Shown piece by piece: positions 13,100 to 29,282 of a stretch of 64,000 bases of DNA; position 1 is the first letter of the stretch; each line of letters begins with the position of its first letter. Under the pieces are notes generated by a model. The model worked only from the letters and a program-made list of their open reading frames with translations, was not told the DNA's origin and searched no databases. This DNA is from Clusia tigrina (Eukaryota; Arthropoda; Insecta; Diptera; Clusiidae): positions 1 through 64,000 of the forward strand of contig OV050031.1 in NCBI GenBank assembly GCA_920105625.2. Direction: 5' to 3'. The translations under genes were made by a program, and so were the position numbers.

Positions 13100-14084
13100 A
13101 CATTTTCGTTAGTCGATATATCGGGTAGAAATTTGGGGATCAACCAAATATTTACTTTAATTGGAATACCATACCCCTCTTCTGCTAGAATTTATGATTA
13201 ATGCCTCTGTAGCAATACAAACCCACAACTAAGTCCTTCAAACAACGATTCCCATAGAAGTGGTCCTTACCACATAACAACTATAAATCACAAAGACGAG
13301 TGGCAGTGTTGAAGTGCTATAATTTATTCTCCGACCAAATCGCAGGGCATTTAAGTTGCTTTTATATAAATTAATAATACATATGTACATATACACGAAA
13401 AAATCAAAGTACAGGAGACAGGCAGCCAGACAGCTTAAAATGATTAGCGGCCATTTTGGGAATAAAATAAAAAAGACGAAAGAGAAACGACAAAAGACGA
13501 TGGCGAATTTCTTTAGGTGCCAATATATAAAAACAATTTAGTTTTTCCTAATAAGCACATTCCAATAATAAAAAGCCATTACAAATACAATATTTCCACG
13601 AGTCATACGAGAATGGATGAAACTATTGCACCATAATGCTTTCTGTAAATGTAACAAACGTAATTGGCAAGAAACGCTGCGGTTTCTACTACTATGGATA
13701 CTACGGAATTCTCACTTTATGTAATTATGCAAGGCTTTGTAATAATCAGGATCACTACAAACCCATATCGTATCAAATAACACTTATGACTGTTTCATGC
13801 ACTTCTCCTGCCTTGCAAACTTTATCATACCATTTAATCGGCTTCTTATGGTAAATTTGAACACTTGCCTTTTGTAATCTATTTTTGTTCTAATCTTTGG
13901 AAATACAATTTCGTTTATATTGTTAAAGAAAGTGTACAAATAAATTGAAACTTTTAAAAAAATATTCACTTCTTCGTTCTAAAAAACGAACCACAGACAG
14001 ACGGAACAAAACCAAGAAATACTTTATGCTATATTATTCCCTTCTTCTTTCCCTGCTGCTCCAGCTTTATTTTTTCAGCTTCTT
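13100..14084. other. non-coding part of tandem unit 1
   Basis: AT-rich DNA between the pseudogene start and the hairpin element. Short ORFs here (for example 13356-13541 and 13636-13854) have no recognisable composition or motif and recur only because the unit is repeated. The segment probably contains the 5' flank of the ancestral UbcD2 gene. The same content recurs in units 2-4 at 16230-17214, 19358-20342 and 22480-23464. Confidence 0.7.
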
Positions 14085-14336
14085 TATCATTCTCTGCTAC
14101 TATTCTGGCGTTTAAAAAAATGTCTTCTCTGTGTTCTCTGGTATTAAAAATTTCTTTGACGGCTGAAATTTTAGTTTTATAACGGCTGAGATATCTTTTT
14201 AATTTCATGAACTGATTTTATTATTCTCATAAATTTTAATTTTAGTTTCTTATGTAGCGAGATGGAAAACCAAATATACCTAAATAAATAAATATATATA
14301 AATTAACAATTTACCCAGCGTAATAGCAATCCAGAA

Positions 14337-14424
<88 letters not shown>

Positions 14425-14676
14425 TTCTGGATTGCTATTACGCTGGGTAAATTGTTAATTTATATATATTTATTTATTTAGGTATTTTTGGTTTTCCCTC
14501 TCGCTACATAATAAACTAAAATTAAAATTTATGAGAATAATAAAATCAGTTCATGAAATTAAAAAGATATCTCAGCCGTTATAAAACTAAAATTTCAGCC
14601 GTCAAAGAAATTTTTAATACCAGAGAACACAGAGAAGACATTTTTTTAAACGCCAGAATAGTAGCAGAGAATGATA
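14085..14676. mobile_element. long hairpin (inverted-repeat) element, unit 1 copy
   Basis: The left arm at 14085-14337 is almost exactly the reverse complement of the right arm at 14424-14676. They are separated by an 86-bp (AT)n loop at 14338-14423. Arms include ATGTCTTCTCTGTGTTCTCT, GACGGCTGAAATTTTAG and TTACCCAGCGTAATAGCAAT. It has no coding capacity and is a foldback or MITE-like insertion. It occurs at the same place in all four units, so it preceded the amplification. A half copy lies at 27430-27665. Confidence 0.9.
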
Positions 14677-14842
14677 TATATATATATATATATATGTCTT
14701 CTCTGTGTTCTCTGGTATTAAATTCGCCCAAAGTGGATTCGAATAAACACGTCTTTTCCGCCGCTTTTGGCAATAGTGTCAAATATATTAAAATAGATAT
14801 GCTAAAAAATACAATTTCTACCCTTGCAAATAATATATATAT
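14677..14842. mobile_element. fragment of a related hairpin element
   Basis: After a short AT tract the sequence resumes with TGTCTTCTCTGTGTTCTCTGG and then TTCGCCCAAAGTGGATTCG and TTTTCCGCCGCTTTTGGCA. It matches 28709-28850 almost exactly, so it is a separate mobile fragment. It recurs at the right end of every unit and in unit 4 runs to 24271. There the tract in front of it (24062-24137) has grown to about 76 bp. Confidence 0.7.
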
Positions 14843-15375
14843 AAAAAGTGGTTTTGCGAAATATTTTTGTTAAAACTGACACCATACTGCACAACATCAG
14901 CACTTGATCTCCATGAGGTCAATCGTGAAATAGTTGAAGAAAAGGCATTTAGAAATTTTTTGTATAACATTGTCACAATTAATTATACAAACACCAATAA
15001 TATACACAACATTAATTTAACTATGACATTATTCAACTATTTTTTTATGTGGTCCGAATGATTATATTGACATTCAACTTAATACAACCATTTGTGTTTA
15101 TGTTGACCAAATATTTAGCTATAACATTCTTGTTACACAATGAACTATGAAACAGATGTGATATTTAATTTTGTCTAGGGGATGGCGAATTTGGGTGTAT
15201 AGAAAACATTCTACTGCTATTGCGGCTATGACCTTCACAACAACTACGTCGCAAGCAATCAACTTCATGAAATGTATTACTGCTTTTAATGTTAGTTAAA
15301 TTAGCCATTGAAAATTAAATTATTATTTCCTTTTCATAAAATCTGACTTTTTATCAGGTTTATAAAATAATATTT

Positions 15376-16238
<863 letters not shown>

Positions 16239-17214
16239 TTAGTCGATATATCGGGTAGAAATTTGGGGATCAACCAAATATTTACTTTAATTGGAATACC
16301 ATACCCCTCTTCTGCTAGAATTTATGATTAATGCCTCTGTAGCAATACAAACCCACAACTAAGTCCTTCAAACAACGATTCCCATAGAAGTGGTCCTTAC
16401 CACATAACAACTATAAATCACAAAGACGAGTGGCAGTGTTGAAGTGCTATAATTTATTCTCCGACCAAATCGCAGGGCATTTAAGTTGCTTTTATATAAA
16501 TTAATAATACATATGTACATATACACGAAAAAATCAAAGTACAGGAGACAGGCAGCCAGACAGCTTAAAATGATTAGCGGCCATTTTGGGAATAAAATAA
16601 AAAAGACGAAAGAGAAACGACAAAAGACGATGGCGAATTTCTTTAGGTGCCAATATATAAAAACAATTTAGTTTTTCCTAATAAGCACATTCCAATAATA
16701 AAAAGCCATTACAAATACAATATTTCCACGAGTCATACGAGAATGGATGAAACTATTGCACCATAATGCTTTCTGTAAATGTAACAAACGTAATTGGCAA
16801 GAAACGCTGCGGTTTCTACTACTATGGATACTACGGAATTCTCACTTTATGTAATTATGCAAGGCTTTGTAATAATCAGGATCACTACAAACCCATATCG
16901 TATCAAATAACACTTATGACTGTTTCATGCACTTCTCCTGCCTTGCAAACTTTATCATACCATTTAATCGGCTTCTTATGGTAAATTTGAACACTTGCCT
17001 TTTGTAATCTATTTTTGTTCTAATCTTTGGAAATACAATTTCGTTTATATTGTTAAAGAAAGTGTACAAATAAATTGAAACTTTTAAAAAAATATTCACT
17101 TCTTCGTTCTAAAAAACGAACCACAGACAGACGGAACAAAACCAAGAAATACTTTATGCTATATTATTCCCTTCTTCTTTCCCTGCTGCTCCAGCTTTAT
17201 TTTTTCAGCTTCTT

Positions 17215-17466
17215 TATCATTCTCTGCTACTATTCTGGCGTTTAAAAAAATGTCTTCTCTGTGTTCTCTGGTATTAAAAATTTCTTTGACGGCTGAAATT
17301 TTAGTTTTATAACGGCTGAGATATCTTTTTAATTTCATGAACTGATTTTATTATTCTCATAAATTTTAATTTTAGTTTCTTATGTAGCGAGATGGAAAAC
17401 CAAATATACCTAAATAAATAAATATATATAAATTAACAATTTACCCAGCGTAATAGCAATCCAGAA

Positions 17467-17552
<86 letters not shown>

Positions 17553-17805
17553 TTCTGGATTGCTATTACGCTGGGTAAATTGTTAATTTATATATATTTA
17601 TTTATTTAGGTATTTTTGGTTTTCCCTCTCGCTACATAATAAACTAAAATTAAAATTTATGAGAATAATAAAATCAGTTCATGAAATTAAAAAGATATCT
17701 CAGCCGTTATAAAACTAAAATTTCAGCCGTCAAAGAAATTTTTAATACCAGAGAACACAGAGAAGACATTTTTTTAAACGCCAGAATAGTAGCAGAGAAT
17801 GATAT
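17215..17805. mobile_element. long hairpin element, unit 2 copy
   Basis: Inverted arms of about 253 bp flank an (AT)n loop at about 17468-17551 (84 bp). It sits at the same position within the repeat unit as the 14085 copy. The related fragment follows at 17823-17970. Confidence 0.9.
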
Positions 17806-18503
17806 ATATATATATATATATATGTCTTCTCTGTGTTCTCTGGTATTAAATTCGCCCAAAGTGGATTCGAATAAACACGTCTTTTCCGCCGCTTTTGGCA
17901 ATAGTGTCAAATATATTAAAATAGATATGCTAAAAAATACAATTTCTACCCTTGCAAATAATATATATATAAAAAGTGGTTTTGCGAAATATTTTTGTTA
18001 AAACTGACACCATACTGCACAACATCAGCACTTGATCTCCATGAGGTCAATCGTGAAATAGTTGAAGAAAAGGCATTTAGAAATTTTTTGTATAACATTG
18101 TCACAATTAATTATACAAACACCAATAATATACACAACATTAATTTAACTATGACATTATTCAACTATTTTTTTATGTGGTCCGAATGATTATATTGACA
18201 TTCAACTTAATACAACCATTTGTGTTTATGTTGACCAAATATTTAGCTATAACATTCTTGTTACACAATGAACTATGAAACAGATGTGATATTTAATTTT
18301 GTCTAGGGGATGGCGAATTTGGGTGTATAGAAAACATTCTACTGCTATTGCGGCTATGACCTTCACAACAACTACGTCGCAAGCAATCAACTTCATGAAA
18401 TGTATTACTGCTTTTAATGTTAGTTAAATTAGCCATTGAAAATTAAATTATTATTTCCTTTTCATAAAATCTGACTTTTTATCAGGTTTATAAAATAATA
18501 TTT

Positions 18504-19366
<863 letters not shown>

Positions 19367-20336
19367 TTAGTCGATATATCGGGTAGAAATTTGGGGATCA
19401 ACCAAATATTTACTTTAATTGGAATACCATACCCCTCTTCTGCTAGAATTTATGATTAATGCCTCTGTAGCAATACAAACCCACAACTAAGTCCTTCAAA
19501 CAACGATTCCCATAGAAGTGGTCCTTACCACATAACAACTATAAATCACAAAGACGAGTGGCAGTGTTGAAGTGCTATAATTTATTCTCCGACCAAATCG
19601 CAGGGCATTTAAGTTGCTTTTATATAAATTAATAATACATATGTACATATACACGAAAAAATCAAAGTACAGGAGACAGGCAGCCAGACAGCTTAAAATG
19701 ATTAGCGGCCATTTTGGGAATAAAATAAAAAAGACGAAAGAGAAACGACAAAAGACGATGGCGAATTTCTTTAGGTGCCAATATATAAAAACAATTTAGT
19801 TTTTCCTAATAAGCACATTCCAATAATAAAAAGCCATTACAAATACAATATTTCCACGAGTCATACGAGAATGGATGAAACTATTGCACCATAATGCTTT
19901 CTGTAAATGTAACAAACGTAATTGGCAAGAAACGCTGCGGTTTCTACTACTATGGATACTACGGAATTCTCACTTTATGTAATTATGCAAGGCTTTGTAA
20001 TAATCAGGATCACTACAAACCCATATCGTATCAAATAACACTTATGACTGTTTCATGCACTTCTCCTGCCTTGCAAACTTTATCATACCATTTAATCGGC
20101 TTCTTATGGTAAATTTGAACACTTGCCTTTTGTAATCTATTTTTGTTCTAATCTTTGGAAATACAATTTCGTTTATATTGTTAAAGAAAGTGTACAAATA
20201 AATTGAAACTTTTAAAAAAATATTCACTTCTTCGTTCTAAAAAACGAACCACAGACAGACGGAACAAAACCAAGAAATACTTTATGCTATATTATTCCCT
20301 TCTTCTTTCCCTGCTGCTCCAGCTTTATTTTTTCAG

Positions 20337-20594
20337 CTTCTTTATCATTCTCTGCTACTATTCTGGCGTTTAAAAAAATGTCTTCTCTGTGTTCTCTGGT
20401 ATTAAAAATTTCTTTGACGGCTGAAATTTTAGTTTTATAACGGCTGAGATATCTTTTTAATTTCATGAACTGATTTTATTATTCTCATAAATTTTAATTT
20501 TAGTTTCTTATGTAGCGAGATGGAAAACCAAATATACCTAAATAAATAAATATATATAAATTAACAATTTACCCAGCGTAATAGCAATCCAGAA

Positions 20595-20674
<80 letters not shown>

Positions 20675-20927
20675 TTCTGGATTGCTATTACGCTGGGTAA
20701 ATTGTTAATTTATATATATTTATTTATTTAGGTATTTTTGGTTTTCCCTCTCGCTACATAATAAACTAAAATTAAAATTTATGAGAATAATAAAATCAGT
20801 TCATGAAATTAAAAAGATATCTCAGCCGTTATAAAACTAAAATTTCAGCCGTCAAAGAAATTTTTAATACCAGAGAACACAGAGAAGACATTTTTTTAAA
20901 CGCCAGAATAGTAGCAGAGAATGATAT
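20337..20927. mobile_element. long hairpin element, unit 3 copy
   Basis: Inverted arms of about 253 bp flank an (AT)n loop at about 20596-20672 (77 bp, the shortest of the four). The related fragment follows from about 20945 to 21092. Confidence 0.9.
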
Positions 20928-21625
20928 ATATATATATATATATATGTCTTCTCTGTGTTCTCTGGTATTAAATTCGCCCAAAGTGGATTCGAATAAACAC
21001 GTCTTTTCCGCCGCTTTTGGCAATAGTGTCAAATATATTAAAATAGATATGCTAAAAAATACAATTTCTACCCTTGCAAATAATATATATATAAAAAGTG
21101 GTTTTGCGAAATATTTTTGTTAAAACTGACACCATACTGCACAACATCAGCACTTGATCTCCATGAGGTCAATCGTGAAATAGTTGAAGAAAAGGCATTT
21201 AGAAATTTTTTGTATAACATTGTCACAATTAATTATACAAACACCAATAATATACACAACATTAATTTAACTATGACATTATTCAACTATTTTTTTATGT
21301 GGTCCGAATGATTATATTGACATTCAACTTAATACAACCATTTGTGTTTATGTTGACCAAATATTTAGCTATAACATTCTTGTTACACAATGAACTATGA
21401 AACAGATGTGATATTTAATTTTGTCTAGGGGATGGCGAATTTGGGTGTATAGAAAACATTCTACTGCTATTGCGGCTATGACCTTCACAACAACTACGTC
21501 GCAAGCAATCAACTTCATGAAATGTATTACTGCTTTTAATGTTAGTTAAATTAGCCATTGAAAATTAAATTATTATTTCCTTTTCATAAAATCTGACTTT
21601 TTATCAGGTTTATAAAATAATATTT

Positions 21626-22488
<863 letters not shown>

Positions 22489-23458
22489 TTAGTCGATATA
22501 TCGGGTAGAAATTTGGGGATCAACCAAATATTTACTTTAATTGGAATACCATACCCCTCTTCTGCTAGAATTTATGATTAATGCCTCTGTAGCAATACAA
22601 ACCCACAACTAAGTCCTTCAAACAACGATTCCCATAGAAGTGGTCCTTACCACATAACAACTATAAATCACAAAGACGAGTGGCAGTGTTGAAGTGCTAT
22701 AATTTATTCTCCGACCAAATCGCAGGGCATTTAAGTTGCTTTTATATAAATTAATAATACATATGTACATATACACGAAAAAATCAAAGTACAGGAGACA
22801 GGCAGCCAGACAGCTTAAAATGATTAGCGGCCATTTTGGGAATAAAATAAAAAAGACGAAAGAGAAACGACAAAAGACGATGGCGAATTTCTTTAGGTGC
22901 CAATATATAAAAACAATTTAGTTTTTCCTAATAAGCACATTCCAATAATAAAAAGCCATTACAAATACAATATTTCCACGAGTCATACGAGAATGGATGA
23001 AACTATTGCACCATAATGCTTTCTGTAAATGTAACAAACGTAATTGGCAAGAAACGCTGCGGTTTCTACTACTATGGATACTACGGAATTCTCACTTTAT
23101 GTAATTATGCAAGGCTTTGTAATAATCAGGATCACTACAAACCCATATCGTATCAAATAACACTTATGACTGTTTCATGCACTTCTCCTGCCTTGCAAAC
23201 TTTATCATACCATTTAATCGGCTTCTTATGGTAAATTTGAACACTTGCCTTTTGTAATCTATTTTTGTTCTAATCTTTGGAAATACAATTTCGTTTATAT
23301 TGTTAAAGAAAGTGTACAAATAAATTGAAACTTTTAAAAAAATATTCACTTCTTCGTTCTAAAAAACGAACCACAGACAGACGGAACAAAACCAAGAAAT
23401 ACTTTATGCTATATTATTCCCTTCTTCTTTCCCTGCTGCTCCAGCTTTATTTTTTCAG

Positions 23459-23716
23459 CTTCTTTATCATTCTCTGCTACTATTCTGGCGTTTAAAAAAA
23501 TGTCTTCTCTGTGTTCTCTGGTATTAAAAATTTCTTTGACGGCTGAAATTTTAGTTTTATAACGGCTGAGATATCTTTTTAATTTCATGAACTGATTTTA
23601 TTATTCTCATAAATTTTAATTTTAGTTTCTTATGTAGCGAGATGGAAAACCAAATATACCTAAATAAATAAATATATATAAATTAACAATTTACCCAGCG
23701 TAATAGCAATCCAGAA

Positions 23717-23812
<96 letters not shown>

Positions 23813-24059
23813 TTCTGGATTGCTATTACGCTGGGTAAATTGTTAATTTATATATATTTATTTATTTAGGTATTTTTGGTTTTCCCTCTCGCTACATAAT
23901 AAACTAAAATTAAAATTTATGAGAATAATAAAATCAGTTCATGAAATTAAAAAGATATCTCAGCCGTTATAAAACTAAAATTTCAGCCGTCAAAGAAATT
24001 TTTAATACCAGAGAACACAGAGAAGACATTTTTTTAAACGCCAGAATAGTAACAGAGAA

Positions 24060-24064
<5 letters not shown>
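23459..24064. mobile_element. long hairpin element, unit 4 copy
   Basis: Inverted arms flank an (AT)n loop at about 23718-23811 (94 bp). The right arm differs from the other units by one base (GTAACAGAGAATGA for GTAGCAGAGAATGA). The downstream AT tract at 24062-24137 is much longer than in units 1-3. Confidence 0.9.
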
Positions 24065-24140
<76 letters not shown>

Positions 24141-24271
24141 TTCTCTGTGTTCTCTGGTATTAAATTCGCCCAAAGTGGATTCGAATAAACACGTCTTTTC
24201 CGCCGCTTTTGGCAATAGTGTCAAATATATTAAAATAGATATGCTAAAAAATACAATTTCTACCCTTGCAA

Positions 24272-25278
24272 CATAATATAAACAAATATCGTAGATTTTG
24301 CAAAAACCATGAATTTTAAAGGCATTCCAATCTGAAACCGGTAGTAGTATTTTTATTTTATTATATTTTAATTGTACGTGATAAACAGAGATCGTATATT
24401 TTGCGTAAGCTTTTAATTATAATTAATGTCAATCTATAAGCTGTGATAGTTATATTTATATTATTATATTAAAATGTTATGTTATCTTATTATTTATTAA
24501 CATGTGTATGGAAATCAAATTGTAATCTCATGCATTAAAAAGAGCCAACAGTATGCTTGCCGAATGGAAACGTAATTTTTCGCTGCAAATGACAATAGTT
24601 GTAATACTATAAAGGCAGGGTTGGTAAGCAATTTACAATATACAGCATGCCTACCTAATATAAACGAAAAACGTTTATTTTCCAAAAGGCGAGAATTTTA
24701 AACGAATGCAAATATGAAACTTGTAATATTTACTTTTATATTATAATATTTATAGAATATCTGATTTTTTTGTTCACGTACATACAACTAGTATGTTCTC
24801 TTCGTCTATTATTGGAAAATCCACTTGTAGGCGCTATACAAAAATTTAGTTTGGAGATAATTACATATAAATTTATTTGATTAATTTATATATTTGTATT
24901 ATTGTCAATAATTTACGCATTACACATATATTTCGAATTACATATTACAAGTGATTGATGCACCGGCCGGTCAAGTATGCTGTGATGCTTATAATTGTTT
25001 ACTTGTTATTATAATTATACAAACTAATTAAAGTCAACGGCAAATTTGTCGCAGTACCACATTCTAGTCCGTGGCATTACACGTAATAGACGTTAGCCTA
25101 GTACAACAGATGTTTATATTCTAATTATATGAATTAGTGAATATATTCTTTGCCTAATTTAATATCACAATTCTATGAATCAGATATGAATAAATGCAAT
25201 AGGTTAATATTAAGATATTTTTTTTAATTCCATCACTGCTGGCTGTTTTAATTTTGAAGCGGCGTTTTAATTTTTATG
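24272..25278. other. AT-rich spacer with repeat fragments
   Basis: No gene seen. ACAAATATCGTAGATTTTGC near 24283 also occurs near 28857. ACAGAGATCGTATATTTTGC near 24385 also occurs near 43005. The block CCTACCTAATATAAACGAAAAACG near 24650 resembles the terminal block of the dispersed repeat family. The stretch is a patchwork of old repeat pieces. Confidence 0.6.
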
Positions 25279-25490
25279 TTTGTAATATAAACAATCAAAA
25301 ACCACGAACAATCATATTATCAAATGTCAAAAACAATTAATAATGAATTTCGCAATTGTCGTCGACTATAATCGACGTTTGTAATATAATATGTTTGTAA
25401 TATAAACAATCAAAAACCACGAACAATCATATTATCAAATGTCAAAAACAATTAATAATGAATTTCGCAATTGTCGTCGACTATAATCGA
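25279..25490. repeat. tandem duplication of about 116 bp
   Basis: The segment containing TTTGTAATATAAACAATCAA, AACCACGAACAATCATATTA and GTCGTCGACTATAATCGAC occurs twice, starting at about 25279 and about 25394. The copies are essentially identical. The second copy runs directly into the palindromic element at 25490. Confidence 0.85.
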
Positions 25491-25805
25491 CATCATCTCA
25501 TGTCTAGGATTTCCGGGCCAGCTGATTTCGGGATAGACCAAAATATATGTGAATATTATCATATCGTATTCACATATACATATTCTGCTCAATTCCGAGT
25601 TCAGCTAGCCCGAAAATCCTAGGTAAGAGATGATCCCGAATATAGTCGACAAAACTATGTGGTTAATCTGATTGTTGGAGCTCATTGTAATGCTCAAATT
25701 GTATGTACAAATGGTATAGAGCGCCTCGTTGTCCAAGCAGGCTGTCCCATATGAACTGTTTATAAAGGCGGGCATTTCTTATATCTAATCTCGCACTCCT
25801 TTCCA
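25490..25805. mobile_element. palindromic element, degraded copy
   Basis: Shares with 28895-29247 the blocks TAGGATTTCCGGGCCAGCTG, CCTAGGTAAGAGATGATCCC, GTGGTTAATCTGATTGTTGG and AGCGCCTCGTTGTCCAAGC, and the terminal AGGCGGGCATTTCTTATATC. Its left arm is truncated compared with that copy. No protein is encoded. Confidence 0.75.
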
Positions 25806-27394
25806 AGAGTTAGGACAACAAATTTCAACATGACACGGCAATCGAACTGCTGCATCAGATTTTTTCTTCGAATTATCTGCCGTGGCGCACCGATATGCGA
25901 TAACGAAAACTATTCACAATCGTTGGGATCTTTCGGGGCGCATGTCACCTCTTAAAGTCGATAAACTGATAGCCAATGTGAGGAACAGAAACAACAGTTA
26001 TTTACTTGAGAGACCTCAAATAACATTAAAGCGTGATGAGCAAAATACCAACACGGCACTTGAATATTTCTGCACCATCATTGCCATTTGATTCCGATAC
26101 ACCCTCTCTTACTGCGAGTCCAGAAGAGCAACAGTACTATGCTCAGACACAGAGCGCATCTGTATTGTTATACTGCGGAGGGCATGGAAGATCAGGATTT
26201 TGATGCACTGGAAGATCTGCAATCGCTAATTTGCTGAGTTTAAAGAAGGAGGTGCGAATTGTCCTCAAAGAAATGTTGACCATGGGAAATCAATGCCCCA
26301 TTCCGCTCGTCATTCATGAAAATGTGTACCACCGTAACTGAAAATACATTACTTACTAATTTTTATAAGGAAAAAGTTATGTGTCAATTACAAATATTTA
26401 TTTTCTTTTGGAAATTGTTAATGGTAGACAATTTGAATAAAGTACATATTATTAAAAACCAAAGTGAACATTTACATAGTTATTTTTCATAACACCGAGT
26501 CGTAGACAAAAGGGAATCACGCTGTGGAGATCCTAAGAGAGGTGTTACTACCACAATGGTCACAGTTGCACATCGAGCAGTATATCAAAAACGAGTATTC
26601 ATGTTAGCTTCGGGCGTGAATACAAAATATGAATGTTTTGGTTTGGGAATAAAATATAGCTTGGCGATGTAGAGCCCACATGCGGGATTACTGCATCACG
26701 GGTCATAAGCTCTTCTAAAATAGAAACTTTCAGTCTACTTCTTTGATGTTTGGTCCCTGGAGACATTTTCCGTATTTGATGTTTTTATTTTGTTTCTGCA
26801 ACTGCGACCTTTTGACTATCATCTTTGTGTTGTTTAGTTTGCATCTATTCAAGTAAAATTTAGCGCTTTCCGGATATCTGGAACCAGCTACGGTAAGGGT
26901 GAACATTTTTGTGCACGCGGTTTTTTTTCAATCTACTCCAAATAGAAAAGCGATTCTCAGCGTTTGCGGTGGGCCGTGGAAGTATGTCCAATTCAAAAAA
27001 GGGCTCGGCGTGGTGGACCTTCGTTAATGAGCTGCAATACTAGCTGGAATTCATGTAGATTGCGCAGAAGTTCTACATGTATTTCAATACAGATCAACTG
27101 CGTGTATGCTCTATATAGTACACAGTTAAGTTGCAATCCAATTCATCAGATATGGGTAAGGCAGCAGCATATTTCGCACGCTATCGAAATCACAGGCTTT
27201 ATAAATCAAGAATATACTTGAAAAAATTATGTCACTTACTTTAGTTGCGGCAGACGTAGTCTTTGCCTTAAGGTTAGGCGGCATTGTATACTTTATCGAT
27301 AAATACTTGACTAATTTAAAATTTTATATACAAAATTTTTACACGACAGTCCAATTGTCATTTATAACCAAACACAAACAAACTAGAGCTAATG
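25806..27394. other. unassigned region, possible decayed mobile-element coding remnants
   Basis: Local GC is slightly higher at 25840-26340 and short open stretches such as 25882-26091 have a mixed, protein-like composition, but they are broken and match no family I recognise. Positions 27229-27360 resemble 10810-10830 and 11270-11360, showing that part of this region is repeated. I assign no function. Confidence 0.4.
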
Positions 27395-28271
<877 letters not shown>

Positions 28272-28312
<41 letters not shown>

Positions 28313-28894
28313 TTTTATAAACCAGCTCAATAAAATGAATAACAACCAAAAGACTTTTTTGAAGTGAAAAAAAATGTAGCAAAAGACCCACTATTTATTA
28401 TTTCTTCAAATTATATTTATAACATAAACAACATCAAATTTTATTCATAAACAACAACAAAATTTTATGTTTCGCTAATTTCAATAAAGCGTGGCAAATT
28501 TTTAGGCGGCACCGGTTTTCATAATCTGACAGAACCGAGATAGAAAGAGGACAACAAAACGAATAGGCTAGGAAACGTCACTTATCTGCACCACCTGTGT
28601 AGTTGCATCAAGGCAGATTATGGTATATTTCGCGCACAACTAGAGCTAATGTCAGAGACCACAGTGACGGGACATTTAAACGTTAAATTTTCTGACGTTT
28701 AAAAAAAATGTCTTCTCTGTGTTCTCTGGTATTAAATTCGCCCAAAGTGGATTCGAATAAACACGTCTTTTTCGCCGCTTTTGGCAATAGTGTCAAATAT
28801 ATTAAAATAGGTATGCTAAAAAATACAATTTCTACAATTGCAACCTAATATAAACAAATATCGTAGATTTTGCAAAAACCATGAATTTTAAAGG
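28272..28894. other. spacer with hairpin-family fragment
   Basis: A short AT tract (28272-28311) is followed by featureless AT-rich DNA. From about 28640 comes a GTCAGAGACCACAGTGACG / GACGTTTAAAAAAAATGTC junction. Next is the same fragment seen at the end of each tandem unit (28709-28850; TTCGCCCAAAGTGGATTCG). No gene seen. Confidence 0.65.
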
Positions 28895-29247
28895 CAATGA
28901 GCTCCAACAATCAGATTAACCACATAGTTTTGCCGACTATATTCGGGATCATCTCTTACCTAGGATTTCCGGCCCAGCTGATTTCGGGATAGACCAAAAT
29001 ATATGTGAATATTATCGTATCGTATTCACATATACATATTTTGCTCAATTCCGAGTTCAGCTGGCCCGAAAATCCTAGGTAAGAGATGATCCCGAATATA
29101 GTCGGCAAAACTATGTGGTTAATCTGATTGTAGGAGCTCATTGTAATGCTCAAATTGTATGTACAAATGGTATAGAGCGCCTCGTTGTCCAAGCAGGCTG
29201 TCCTGCCTTTATAAACATAAAGGCGGGCATTTCTTATATCTAATCTC
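28895..29247. mobile_element. 249-bp palindrome with shared right flank
   Basis: 28895-29143 is an imperfect palindrome. It opens CAATGAGCTCCAACAATCAG and closes with the reverse complement, with AAAATATATGTGAATA near the centre. The right-hand flank to 29247 (AGCGCCTCGTTGTCCAAGC, then AGGCGGGCATTTCTTATATC) is shared with the copy at 25490. This is a non-coding hairpin element, and the ORF across it is a product of the palindrome. Confidence 0.85.
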
Positions 29248-29282
29248 AAAATGGAACAATTCATAAATCATTTTATTAAATA

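Noticed and set aside
25882..26091. 69-codon ORF of protein-like composition
   Set aside because: No recognisable motif, broken on both sides, and set among repeat fragments; not supportable as a gene.
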